Below the pieces are notes generated by a model. It was given only the letters and a program-made list of their open reading frames with translations, was not told the origin of the DNA and did no database searches. A stretch of DNA of 20,831 nucleotides from a virus. The translations under genes were made by a program, and so were the position numbers. Below, in pieces: positions 1 to 7,079 of this stretch (its first letter is position 1; every line of letters begins with the position of its first letter). The stretch spans positions 1 through 20,831 of IMG/VR virus record IMGVR_UViG_3300044833_000035; one strand, 5' to 3'.

Positions 1-340
1 GCTGGCCGGACACGATGCTGACCGAAGACAGAATAATGTCGCCGGAGGTTGCCGACACGGTCAGGCCGCTGATGATCAGGGTGCCGCCGCCGTCGATCGC
101 GGTCGTAACGGTCGCAGCCGCAGCCGTGCCAGACGCATCGGCGGTGGGGTCGGTCAGCGGGGTGCCCGAGAACGTCAGCACGCCGCCGGACACGGTGCCC
201 GCCGGGTTGGCCAGCGGAATGGAGCACAACAGGGTCGCGAGCGCTGCGGTGTAGATGTTGAGGAACGCGGCGGTGCCGAGCGCCGTGACCACGTCGGTCA
301 TGCGCGTGTTCTTCAGGGTCGTGTTGTAGGTGACAGCCAT
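1..340 (-). CDS. Phage structural protein, N-terminal part (runs off left edge)
   Basis: The reading frame is open from an ATG at 340 to the window edge, giving 113 residues and no stop, so the C-terminus lies outside. A very strong ribosome site (AAGGAGG, 7 bases before the ATG) fixes the start. The protein begins MAVTYNTTLKNTRM and continues with Ala/Thr/Gly-rich beta-prone sequence, including the segments GTVSGGVLTFSGTPL and GTLIISGLTV. Small proteins of this style occur near the tail-fibre end of phage genomes, but I cannot name a function. It lies 18 bases after the giant repeat protein and is probably co-transcribed with it. Role as a tail or virion accessory protein is inferred from position only. 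Confidence 0.8.
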   Translation of the reverse strand, partial: MAVTYNTTLKNTRMTDVVTALGTAAFLNIYTAALATLLCSIPLANPAGTVSGGVLTFSGTPLTDPTADASGTAAAATVTTAIDGGGTLIISGLTVSATSGDIILSSVSIVSGQ

Positions 341-358
341 TGAAAGCCTCCTTAAAGA

Positions 359-3300
359 TCAGGTTACATAGAACGTACGGCGGGGGCGAACCCGAACAAC
401 GCCAGAGCCGAGAGCAAAGAACCGATCGGGGTTTTCCGATGCGACGAAGACGCCCGAGATCGGAGTGTTACCAATGGCTGCGAGAACGTCCGGCGCTTCA
501 GTAGAGGCCCAAGGACCTCCGGTGCCGGGCGTAGTGGCATGGATGAGAGCTATATCACGGGCCTCGGTCGAATTCCAAGACCCAGTTACAGGCACCCTAA
601 TGAATGCCGAAAACTGATCTTTGGCTTCGGTCGAAGTCCAAACAGCAACGATCGGAGTTGAGCCTGCCGCCGCGAACGTGTCCTTCGCTTCGGTGCTCAA
701 GAGATCGCCCCGGATGCCAGCGGCGCCGACGTAGCCTACACCGTGGAAGCTATCCGTTGCTTCGGTGCTCTCCCATGAGCCGGGATCAGCGGTGCCGACA
801 ACCAACTCGTCATAGCCCAACGTCCAGTGCTTCACCGAAACGGGGAAGGGCATCAGGTCGTTGTCGGTCGTCAAGATGTTCTGCGCGCGAACCTGCGCGT
901 ACACGGTCAGCGCTGACGCGAGGCCGCCTCCGGTGCTGGTGCTCTCCTTGACGAGCGTATAGCCGGGGGGCGGGGTCGAGATATCGTTGACCGTGCTACC
1001 TGCAACGACTGACGTCGCCCAACCGATCACGATCGAGTGGTAGTCAACGCGCGTCGGTGTGACAGCGGGCTCGGTCGTCAGCCATCCCGCCTGAAAACCG
1101 GCAGGCGGCGAGCCAGCAAACGAAGTCGCGCCGAAGTTGTAGGTCTGGATTGCCGACGTCGTTGTGCCGCCGGGCGACGCGTAGGGCAGCACAGCGCCGG
1201 GGGTTGGCCATACGATCTTGCCACCGTTGCCAGACGAGAGCGGCTGATGCCCCGTCAGCGCGGCGAGCGAGAACGTGGACATACTCAGGCCGCCGATATC
1301 GAACTGCGGCAAGCCGCTGTGCCCGTTGTAGGTCAGGCCTTGCGTAACGTTCCTAAACCATGCCTCTCCTGTATCGAAATTGAGGGCGATGCCGATGACG
1401 TCGTTGTCCACGGGCGCCGTGCCAAGGATGCCGACCTGCGCGCCGGCCGCCCAGATCGAGCCGTCACCACGAACGAAGATGCCGCCCTGTCCGCTCTGGA
1501 TCAGGCCGTCAGGCGTGTGCCCGGGATAGAGCAGACCGGTCCCGTATTCAGCGCCAGCAATGTGGTTGAACTTGACTTCGTAATAGATCGTCCCCGTCGT
1601 CTTGCCGCCGTTGTCGAGAGCAGTCGTCCAGTTGTGCGGGTCATTCGTGCCCGAGCTTGTAACGATCAGGCCTCCGCCGCTCAGCGTGACGTTGTTATCC
1701 TTGCTGCTATCGAAAATCAGATGGGTGCCTGATCCACCGCTCGAACTGAGCGCTCCGGTCGCAACAGGGCGCGTGAGCTTCGGCTGTGAGACCAGCGGGT
1801 TCTGCGCGACCAGCGCGAAGCCGATGATATAGGTGTTGTCCGAACTGGTCGGCGATGAATAGGTGACGTTGCTGTACGGACCAGCGTCGTTGATCGGTCC
1901 GCTCGCGAACTGGCCGAGAACGAATTCCCCGTTGTTCTGCTGCTGGCCGCTCTGGAATTGACGATTGACACCATTGAACGTGACGTTCTGATGGTTGAGC
2001 GCGGTGCCCCACATACCCATGCACCAAACGGGGTAGGTCTCATTCGCGCTCGACGTCGACACACCGGTCAGGGTCTGCGCAGCGCTGCCAGCGTGGATGC
2101 GCAGGACATCCGGGAGCGAGCCGTTCGTGTCGAATGGGTTGACGATATCGCACCCAAGGAATTTGGGCGAGATGCTGCCGACCATCGCGTCGATCGTGCC
2201 GTCCAAGGTCACGGTGATGTTAAGCGACGTCCCGACTGTGGCGTTGTTCGTATACCAGACCTCAGTCGTGAAGCCCTTCTGCGCGCCGAGATGGGTGTTG
2301 GTCAAATTCCAGCCTGAGCCTGCCGACTGTGTCGTGTAGCGGGCCCATGTATTGCCGTTGTTATCCGTGACCGACGTGACGCTGTTCGGGGTGGAGGTTG
2401 TCGAAACGAATGCGAAGGTCGCGAGCACAAGCGCGCGCTTCGTCAGGCTTGTGCCGCCGAACGCGATTGTCTGTGTCGTGCTGGAGACGGAGTTGACACC
2501 GAACGAATTCTCAATGCCATCCGAGGTAATACCGGTGGCCATCGCCCCGGAGTTGCCGCCGGACGAATACGGGTTGGTGTCTGAGAATGGCTGCGCGTAG
2601 TTGCCATTGAGGCCCTTGATAGTGAAACCAACTGCCTGCACAAGAGACGCGGAGGTACCTGAGCCGAACGTGTAGCTGAAGGGCTCGTTGACGACCGGGA
2701 GATGAGAGAAGGCCCACCATACCTCAGTGCGGGTGACGTCGCCTGCTTCATCCGGGCCGCCAAGCATGATGTCTTGGCAACGCCAAGTGAGCGTTGATCC
2801 TACGGTCCCTGAGCCAGTGATGGCCGTGATAGGTTTGATGACCGAGGGGTCGGCGCCTGCGGCCACCACGTTGTTGACCACTAGCATCAGCACGCGATCG
2901 AAACCGCCCGACGTCAGGTTGAAAGACGTGCTGCCGTTGACCACGACCGCGTCTTCGATCTCCAGCCGCTGAGTGCCGTGCAAGGAGATGGTGCCACTGC
3001 CAGAGGCGAGGAAGGTATCCTTGGCCTCAGTCGACGACCACGTGCCAGTCGGAGGCACGTACACCGTGCCTGCGTAACCGTCTTGCGCCTCGGTCGAAGC
3101 CCACGTGCCATTGAGACCGGACGCGCCGCTCGCGGACATCGTATCCGCGCTCCCGGTCGAGGCCCACGTCCCGGTCACCCCCGTGCTGCTGCTATCAGCC
3201 GTGATAGCGTCAACAGTGAGCCCCCACTTATCGCTGGAGTTAGTCCACCCGGCGGTGATGCTTGATTGCGTCGAAGAAACACTGAGAGCGGCCACGTCAC

Positions 3301-3892
3301 CATACGACCAATTAGAGCCGGCGTTGTTTGACCACGAATTGATCAGTGTCGCGGAGGAGCCGCCGATCAGCGGAGACGTAAAGGCTGCATTGTGGTCCGA
3401 ACACACCAGAGAGATGATAAGATCATCCGCCTTTGTAGTCGAAATGCCCGTGACCGAGGCGTTCGCCGAAGGAAACAGGCCAGTGTTCCCGGTCTTGGGC
3501 AGCGAGCCATTGCCGTCCCATGGATTGGTCGCGTCGTGCCCCGTGACGATGAAAGCGACAAAGCCCGCATCGTCACAGTTGCCGGTGCTGAGCGAGGCCG
3601 TGATCAGGTTGCTGGCATTCGATCCGGTCGAGATGGCCCACCAAATCTCGACTGTGTTCTTGCCCGCGCTGGTCGTATACTGCTGCTGAGATCGGCGGGT
3701 GTAGGTGTTACCGATAGTATCCGAGATGCCCGAAAAATTTTGAGTGTTGCTCGGGTGCTCAGAGTGCGCGACAACGACGATCAAGTTTCCAGTGGACGTA
3801 TTCAACGCCACCGAAGTAGCCGACGACACCCCCGAAAAGCCATGGGGTGACGTGCCTACGGAAACTGATGCGCCTACTACCGGAGAGGCCAT
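359..3892 (-). CDS. Giant modular tail/adhesin-like protein with W-x-STEA-x-D repeats and a SPRY-like domain
   Basis: 1177 residues; the ATG is preceded by GAGG at 9-base spacing. Visible layout: a beta-rich domain at about 22-232 with NPWDGNGSLP; three W-x-ST-x-A-x-D repeats at about 240-300; a second, more diverged beta domain at about 320-460; a third at about 470-697 with the matching NPFDTNGSLP; a SPRY/B30.2-like domain at about 735-905 (G-x-IYYEVKF, then DVIGIALNFDTGEAWFRN); another beta region at about 912-1035; six more repeats at about 1036-1163; and a basic tail ending RVRPRRTFYVT. There is no signal peptide or membrane segment. Its size, modular beta build and place at the distal end of the tail operon suggest a tail fibre or receptor-binding adhesin. 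Function is inference; no enzyme motif was seen. Confidence 0.85.
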   Translation of the reverse strand: MASPVVGASVSVGTSPHGFSGVSSATSVALNTSTGNLIVVVAHSEHPSNTQNFSGISDTIGNTYTRRSQQQYTTSAGKNTVEIWWAISTGSNASNLITASLSTGNCDDAGFVAFIVTGHDATNPWDGNGSLPKTGNTGLFPSANASVTGISTTKADDLIISLVCSDHNAAFTSPLIGGSSATLINSWSNNAGSNWSYGDVAALSVSSTQSSITAGWTNSSDKWGLTVDAITADSSSTGVTGTWASTGSADTMSASGASGLNGTWASTEAQDGYAGTVYVPPTGTWSSTEAKDTFLASGSGTISLHGTQRLEIEDAVVVNGSTSFNLTSGGFDRVLMLVVNNVVAAGADPSVIKPITAITGSGTVGSTLTWRCQDIMLGGPDEAGDVTRTEVWWAFSHLPVVNEPFSYTFGSGTSASLVQAVGFTIKGLNGNYAQPFSDTNPYSSGGNSGAMATGITSDGIENSFGVNSVSSTTQTIAFGGTSLTKRALVLATFAFVSTTSTPNSVTSVTDNNGNTWARYTTQSAGSGWNLTNTHLGAQKGFTTEVWYTNNATVGTSLNITVTLDGTIDAMVGSISPKFLGCDIVNPFDTNGSLPDVLRIHAGSAAQTLTGVSTSSANETYPVWCMGMWGTALNHQNVTFNGVNRQFQSGQQQNNGEFVLGQFASGPINDAGPYSNVTYSSPTSSDNTYIIGFALVAQNPLVSQPKLTRPVATGALSSSGGSGTHLIFDSSKDNNVTLSGGGLIVTSSGTNDPHNWTTALDNGGKTTGTIYYEVKFNHIAGAEYGTGLLYPGHTPDGLIQSGQGGIFVRGDGSIWAAGAQVGILGTAPVDNDVIGIALNFDTGEAWFRNVTQGLTYNGHSGLPQFDIGGLSMSTFSLAALTGHQPLSSGNGGKIVWPTPGAVLPYASPGGTTTSAIQTYNFGATSFAGSPPAGFQAGWLTTEPAVTPTRVDYHSIVIGWATSVVAGSTVNDISTPPPGYTLVKESTSTGGGLASALTVYAQVRAQNILTTDNDLMPFPVSVKHWTLGYDELVVGTADPGSWESTEATDSFHGVGYVGAAGIRGDLLSTEAKDTFAAAGSTPIVAVWTSTEAKDQFSAFIRVPVTGSWNSTEARDIALIHATTPGTGGPWASTEAPDVLAAIGNTPISGVFVASENPDRFFALGSGVVRVRPRRTFYVT
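404..787 (-). repeat. C-terminal block of six W-x-STEA-x-D protein repeats
   Basis: Residues about 1036-1163 of the 1177-residue protein hold six copies, roughly 20-24 residues apart. Cores are SWESTEATDSF, LLSTEAKDTF, VWTSTEAKDQF, SWNSTEARDIA, PWASTEAPDVL and a degenerate VFVASENPDRF. The DNA copies differ in codon use, so the repeat is conserved at protein level and is not a recent DNA duplication. Confidence 0.85.
1178..1690 (-). other. SPRY/concanavalin-like domain inside the giant tail protein
   Basis: Residues about 735-905 contain a tryptophan segment (DPHNWTTALD), then G-x-IYYEVKF, several glycine-spaced strands, GDGSIWAAGAQVG and DVIGIALNFDTGEAWFRN. This order resembles the SPRY/B30.2 fold: ligand-facing strands, followed by 'GD-x-IG-x-x-x-D-x-x-x-G-x-x-x-F'. 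Such domains bind protein or glycan partners. The assignment is by eye and moderate. Confidence 0.5.
2993..3175 (-). repeat. N-terminal block of three W-x-ST-x-A-x-D protein repeats
   Basis: Residues about 240-300 of the 1177-residue protein contain TWASTGSADTM, TWASTEAQDGY and TWSSTEAKDTF at about 21-residue spacing. The block links the first and second beta domains and matches the six-copy block near the C-terminus. Confidence 0.85.
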
Positions 3893-3906
3893 GAACTAAA
3901 TCCTCT

Positions 3907-4215
3907 TTAGGTGATCGGGGTCCAGCCCGGTAGTCGGACATCTGTGAAACCGCTGCCCCCGATCACTGCGACCTTCTCTTCTGCATCGACTTCACTAGTG
4001 GGGTTGGAGAAATAAAACAAACGCTGTTGGACGTTATTAGTCCACGTCAATCCCGATATACCCAAAACGATAAAGCATAGACCGACCCCGGTTAGCTCGG
4101 GAGGGCTAGCCGTGCCGCCGAACGTCAGCGTTCTTATCGTCCCCGCGTCATCTTTGACGCCGTCCGCTACGAGCGTAGGGATAGCCGCGAATAGTCCATT
4201 GACGATACCAGTCAT
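3907..4215 (-). CDS. Hypothetical virion-associated protein, 102 aa
   Basis: The ATG is preceded by AGGAG at 7-base spacing, an excellent ribosome site. The protein starts MTGIVNGLFAAIPTLVADG and contains GVGLCFIVLGISGLTWTNN and NNVQQRLFYFSN. It ends in DVRLPGWTPIT. The moderately hydrophobic stretch at about residues 43-57 is too short and polar-flanked to call a clear membrane helix. It sits between the 285-residue fibre-like protein and the giant repeat protein, with 14 bases to the latter, so it is in the same operon. I do not recognise the family. A small tail-tip or fibre accessory protein is the most likely role from position alone. Confidence 0.75.
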   Translation of the reverse strand: MTGIVNGLFAAIPTLVADGVKDDAGTIRTLTFGGTASPPELTGVGLCFIVLGISGLTWTNNVQQRLFYFSNPTSEVDAEEKVAVIGGSGFTDVRLPGWTPIT

Positions 4216-4245
4216 GTTAAATCTCCTCTTTTGTGGGTCATAGTT

Positions 4246-5103
4246 TTAGACAGGCAGCAACAGATGCGCCACAAGCGTGAACGAGATGTTCGCCTGCACG
4301 GTGTCGGGTGTGGCAGGCGCGATGAGCGTGATCACGTCGCCCGGGACACACTCGACGTCCGAAGGGAACGACACGCTGATGGTTTCAGGCGAGGGACCAT
4401 CGAACGTGATCGAGCCGATCGGATTTCCATTGTGGAAGAGATCGTACTCGACACTTGTGAGCGTCCCGGTCTGTTGGAAGATGCTGGAGCCGAGCAGGCC
4501 CGAAGGCAACAGCATGTTGTCGACGACCGCAAACTGCATCAGCGTCTCGGACGGGTTCGGCTGCCCGTCAATGTAGAGCACAAGCCGGACGAAGTCAGTG
4601 GCCCACTCCGTAGTATACGGGCTCGACGTCGACTTGACGACGCGCTGGCCGGGAATGCCTCCGGCCGGGAGCGCGTTCGATGGAGCTTCAAGGATCAGCA
4701 CGTAAAGCAGATGGCCCATGCCGTCCGTCGCGAATGGTGAGAACGTCGACCCGCTCGTATGCGCGACCGCGACGAGGTACAATTGCCCGTTATTGCTGAC
4801 AACATCGAATGCTGCGTATGTCGTTGTCGGCCGCCAAGCCTGCCGGGGGTTCCACTGTGCCGCCGGCAGAGTGAACGGGCCTAGCACACGATGGTCGGTC
4901 AGATGGACGAAGAAGGTATTCCCGCCGACCGGCTGTGTGATGTAGTCGATCCCGGCGCCCACTCGGAAGTTATCTTCGAGAACTTGCACCGCAGAGAACA
5001 GCGTCCAAAAATTGATATCGATCTGGGTGGCGCTAAGGTTCGAGCCTTGGCCACCGCCCCAGCGCGTTCCGTCCGTCGTGCGGTATGTAAGACTGGCGAC
5101 CAT
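4246..5103 (-). CDS. Tail fibre-like protein with fibre linker motif
   Basis: 285 residues; AGGAG lies 9 bases before the ATG. The N-terminus has a W-G-G-G-x-G-S-N-L-x-A-x-x-I-D-x-N-F-W pattern (residues 15-33), which I associate with distal-tail proteins of related phages. Residues 84-115 (WNPRQAW, then TYAAFDVVSNNGQLY) resemble the W...Y-x-x-x-D-V-V...Y pattern of short chitin/carbohydrate-binding type modules. Residues 146-169 (LPAGGIPGQRVVKS, then TTEW) match the common fibre linker 'GGxxGQxLxKxSxxxxxxxW'. The C-terminus (about 215-285) is beta-rich. Role as a structural or receptor-contacting tail fibre component is inferred from these motifs and from its place in the distal-tail operon. 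Confidence 0.8.
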   Translation of the reverse strand: MVASLTYRTTDGTRWGGGQGSNLSATQIDINFWTLFSAVQVLEDNFRVGAGIDYITQPVGGNTFFVHLTDHRVLGPFTLPAAQWNPRQAWRPTTTYAAFDVVSNNGQLYLVAVAHTSGSTFSPFATDGMGHLLYVLILEAPSNALPAGGIPGQRVVKSTSSPYTTEWATDFVRLVLYIDGQPNPSETLMQFAVVDNMLLPSGLLGSSIFQQTGTLTSVEYDLFHNGNPIGSITFDGPSPETISVSFPSDVECVPGDVITLIAPATPDTVQANISFTLVAHLLLPV

Positions 5104-5128
5104 GGGAAAATTCTCCTAGATTGTGTTC

Positions 5129-5155
5129 ATTAACCATATTTGAATGGGGTGTCAA
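5129..5155 (-). promoter_or_regulatory. Possible weak promoter upstream of the fibre-like gene
   Basis: On the minus strand a perfect TTGACA (5155-5150) stands 15 bases before GTTAAT (5134-5129), inside the 56-base gap before the 285-residue gene. The -35 is consensus, but the spacer is short and the -10 matches at only 4 of 6 positions, so this may be chance. Confidence 0.2.
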
Positions 5156-5159
5156 GGGG

Positions 5160-6644
5160 CTAGAAGCCGCCCCCGTCTGTGACAGGTCGACGGTGAAGGC
5201 TGCTGCCGTCGTCCTTGAGTTTGACCTCCAACGTTTTCGTATCGATCTCAAACTGCGCCATGTACTGACCGGCGGGGCCCGGCGTCACTGCCGAAGCGCT
5301 GTGAGCGAAGAAGAGGGCGTCAAGCCCGAAGAAAATATCCTTCCCGATTGCGGCATCCGGAAATTTCTCCTGCCCTAATTCTGGGTTCGGGTCTTTGAAG
5401 AACGTGCTGACCCGCACGCTCATGACCGGTAGGTTCTCGGGTGTGCCGCCGCCTGCGGTCAGTTCAATCCAGAACGTGAACTTGCCGCCCACGTTTTTGG
5501 GCTGGATGAAACACATGCTCTCGACTTGGCCGTGGTCCGTCGCCTCACCGCCGGGCCGAAAACTTCCGAACCCGGTGATCTTCGGGGGGTTGGGTGGCGG
5601 AGCGCCGCCCGGGTCAAAGATCGTTCCGGCGATGGTGAACTGAAGCTCTCCCTTGATATCCTTCTCACTGATCAATATCGGGGTCGCGTTGGTATAGGTC
5701 GAGAACTTCGCAGGCGCCTTCTCGTTGTTGATCGTGAAGAGCGCGGGAGCGTGCACCGTATTCGGATCGATATTGGGAGTAGTATTGATCGGAAACATGC
5801 AAGCGGTACAAAAGAAGCCGCTGATCGCGCTATCCGTTCCAGTGGTGTCGAGCCTGATCCACAACTCGCCGCCCTTGATCTTACGCAACCACCAAAACGG
5901 GCCCATCGCGATTTTGGCATCTCCCGTGAAGAAGCTGCCGCCCTTGACGGCTGCGATGTAGGTGTGCTTGTCGTCGGTATCACTCAACAGCGGGGGCGGA
6001 GTGGGGTCCTTATCGTTGGTTGGATCGTAGTCTTCCGGCGTCATGAAGGTCTCTGCGCGTTTGAAGCTAGTCCCAGTGTCGTTGACATCGTCATCGCATG
6101 ACGGGCAAACGAGAATTACTTCTTCGCCTCGAACCTTGCGAAACGCAATCGCGTCAGAGCGAATGGACGTGAGGTAGCTGCTTTGGGCGTCGGATTTCTT
6201 TTTGCCCGCCGGGCTGGTGATAATTTCCGTGTGCACCCGGCGTGTAGCTTGCCCGTCTCCATCCCCGTCCGTGATACTGAAGCCTGCGGTCTCACTATCC
6301 GAGCCCGGCTGCAAATCCAAAATCCAGACGTCACCGTTCTGATCAGTTGCCGCCCAGCAATCGAGTACTTCGACGTCAAGCTTCTGGCTGCTCTCCTTGG
6401 GGTTGACAATGCGTTTCATGTGCGTGCGCTGTGTCGGTTGACTGGGGCTCTTATCATGGTTGCCGCCCGTGTCGTCTACAGTGAACGGATCACTGTTGCT
6501 CATGTTCAAGATCACTTCGTCGCCGTTCTCTGTCCTAAACGCAATCGCGTCCAGCACTTCGATGTCCGCGTAGCTGGCAGGCGGCGTGGTCGGCTTCTCG
6601 TCCAGCGGGACGCGAACGATATGGGTGCGACGGGTGGGGGCCAT
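5160..6644 (-). CDS. Repeat-containing distal tail protein, 494 aa
   Basis: No close family recognised. The N-terminal half carries four related units at residues about 4-48, 71-112, 134-180 and 226-267. Each begins with T-x-R-x-H or KHTYI and ends in a strand such as GDEVILN, GDVWILD, GEEVILV or GELWIRL. Acidic, Pro/Gly-rich linkers separate the units. The C-terminal half (about 300-494) is beta-rich, with Pro/Gly loops (GGAPPPNPP). The start lies 1 base after the preceding stop and has only a weak ribosome site, so translation is probably coupled. It lies between the hub-like protein and fibre genes, which suggests a tail-tip or fibre structural role (inference). Confidence 0.8.
   Translation of the reverse strand: MAPTRRTHIVRVPLDEKPTTPPASYADIEVLDAIAFRTENGDEVILNMSNSDPFTVDDTGGNHDKSPSQPTQRTHMKRIVNPKESSQKLDVEVLDCWAATDQNGDVWILDLQPGSDSETAGFSITDGDGDGQATRRVHTEIITSPAGKKKSDAQSSYLTSIRSDAIAFRKVRGEEVILVCPSCDDDVNDTGTSFKRAETFMTPEDYDPTNDKDPTPPPLLSDTDDKHTYIAAVKGGSFFTGDAKIAMGPFWWLRKIKGGELWIRLDTTGTDSAISGFFCTACMFPINTTPNIDPNTVHAPALFTINNEKAPAKFSTYTNATPILISEKDIKGELQFTIAGTIFDPGGAPPPNPPKITGFGSFRPGGEATDHGQVESMCFIQPKNVGGKFTFWIELTAGGGTPENLPVMSVRVSTFFKDPNPELGQEKFPDAAIGKDIFFGLDALFFAHSASAVTPGPAGQYMAQFEIDTKTLEVKLKDDGSSLHRRPVTDGGGF
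5844..6635 (-). repeat. Four internal protein repeats in the 494-aa protein
   Basis: Units of about 42-47 residues share an R-T-H/R-V-H/K-H-T opening, a central hydrophobic-aromatic core (DAIAFR, DCWAAT, DAIAFR, FWWLRK) and a G-[DE]-x-[VL]-[IW]-[IL] strand. The third unit contains DAIAFRKVRGEEVILV and the first DAIAFRTENGDEVILN, which makes the shared ancestry of these two clear. The fourth is the most diverged. Confidence 0.75.
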
Positions 6645-6645
6645 G

Positions 6646-6882
6646 TTACTGGGACAGCTTTCCGGTTGTCATGTCGAATGCAGTCGAAGCCTTCTCCGTA
6701 TGAACGGCGGCCATGTAGGACGTGAGCGTCACGCTGGAGCTAAAGCCGAACGTCTTCGACCCGCCTACGAGCCCGACCGCGAGCCGGACCGGCGGAGCGC
6801 TCGCAGAGTTCTGTCCGTGAAACGGCGTCGGCGCTGTGCTCTTGCCGACGAACGGGCGGATGATGCCTTCAAGACCAGCCAT
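6646..6882 (-). CDS. Hypothetical small tail-module protein, 78 aa
   Basis: The ATG follows the upstream stop by 2 bases and has AGGAG at 7-base spacing. The protein begins MAGLEGIIRPFVGKSTAPTPF, carries the proline-rich start common to small distal-tail proteins, and continues VRLAVGLVGGSKTFGFSSSVTLTSYMAAVHTEK. It has no membrane segment or enzyme motif. It lies between the 59-residue protein and the 494-residue repeat protein, all tightly packed. Function unknown; a small structural component of the tail tip is possible. Confidence 0.75.
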   Translation of the reverse strand: MAGLEGIIRPFVGKSTAPTPFHGQNSASAPPVRLAVGLVGGSKTFGFSSSVTLTSYMAAVHTEKASTAFDMTTGKLSQ

Positions 6883-6884
6883 GT

Positions 6885-7064
6885 TTACGCTCCTAGTTTA
6901 GCCGCGATGGCGCGCAGAGCAGCCGCGTCGCTGGCGGCCGGGACAGCGAAGTCGCCACCATCGCCGCGCTCGGCGACCCCCCGCCAGAACTTTTCAATAT
7001 TCTGCGCAACGCCTTCGAGGCTTTTCCGCTGCTCTTCCACGGTGTCGAATGAACGCATGGGCAT
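6885..7064 (-). CDS. Hypothetical small protein, 59 aa
   Basis: A short gene between the hub-like gene and the 78-residue gene. It starts at the ATG at 7064 with AGGAG 7 bases upstream, and ends with TAA at 6887-6885, two bases before the next ATG. The sequence starts MPMRSFDTVEEQRKSLEG and continues with VAQNIEKFWRGVAERGDGG, then ends in an Ala-rich stretch (ASDAAALRAIAAKLGA). It looks like one acidic amphipathic helix, a glycine linker and a second helix. A second in-frame ATG two codons in is an alternative start. Good ribosome site, tight packing and filled gap make it a confident gene; function unknown. Confidence 0.75.
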   Translation of the reverse strand: MPMRSFDTVEEQRKSLEGVAQNIEKFWRGVAERGDGGDFAVPAASDAAALRAIAAKLGA

Positions 7065-7079
7065 AATCTGTCTCCTGCT

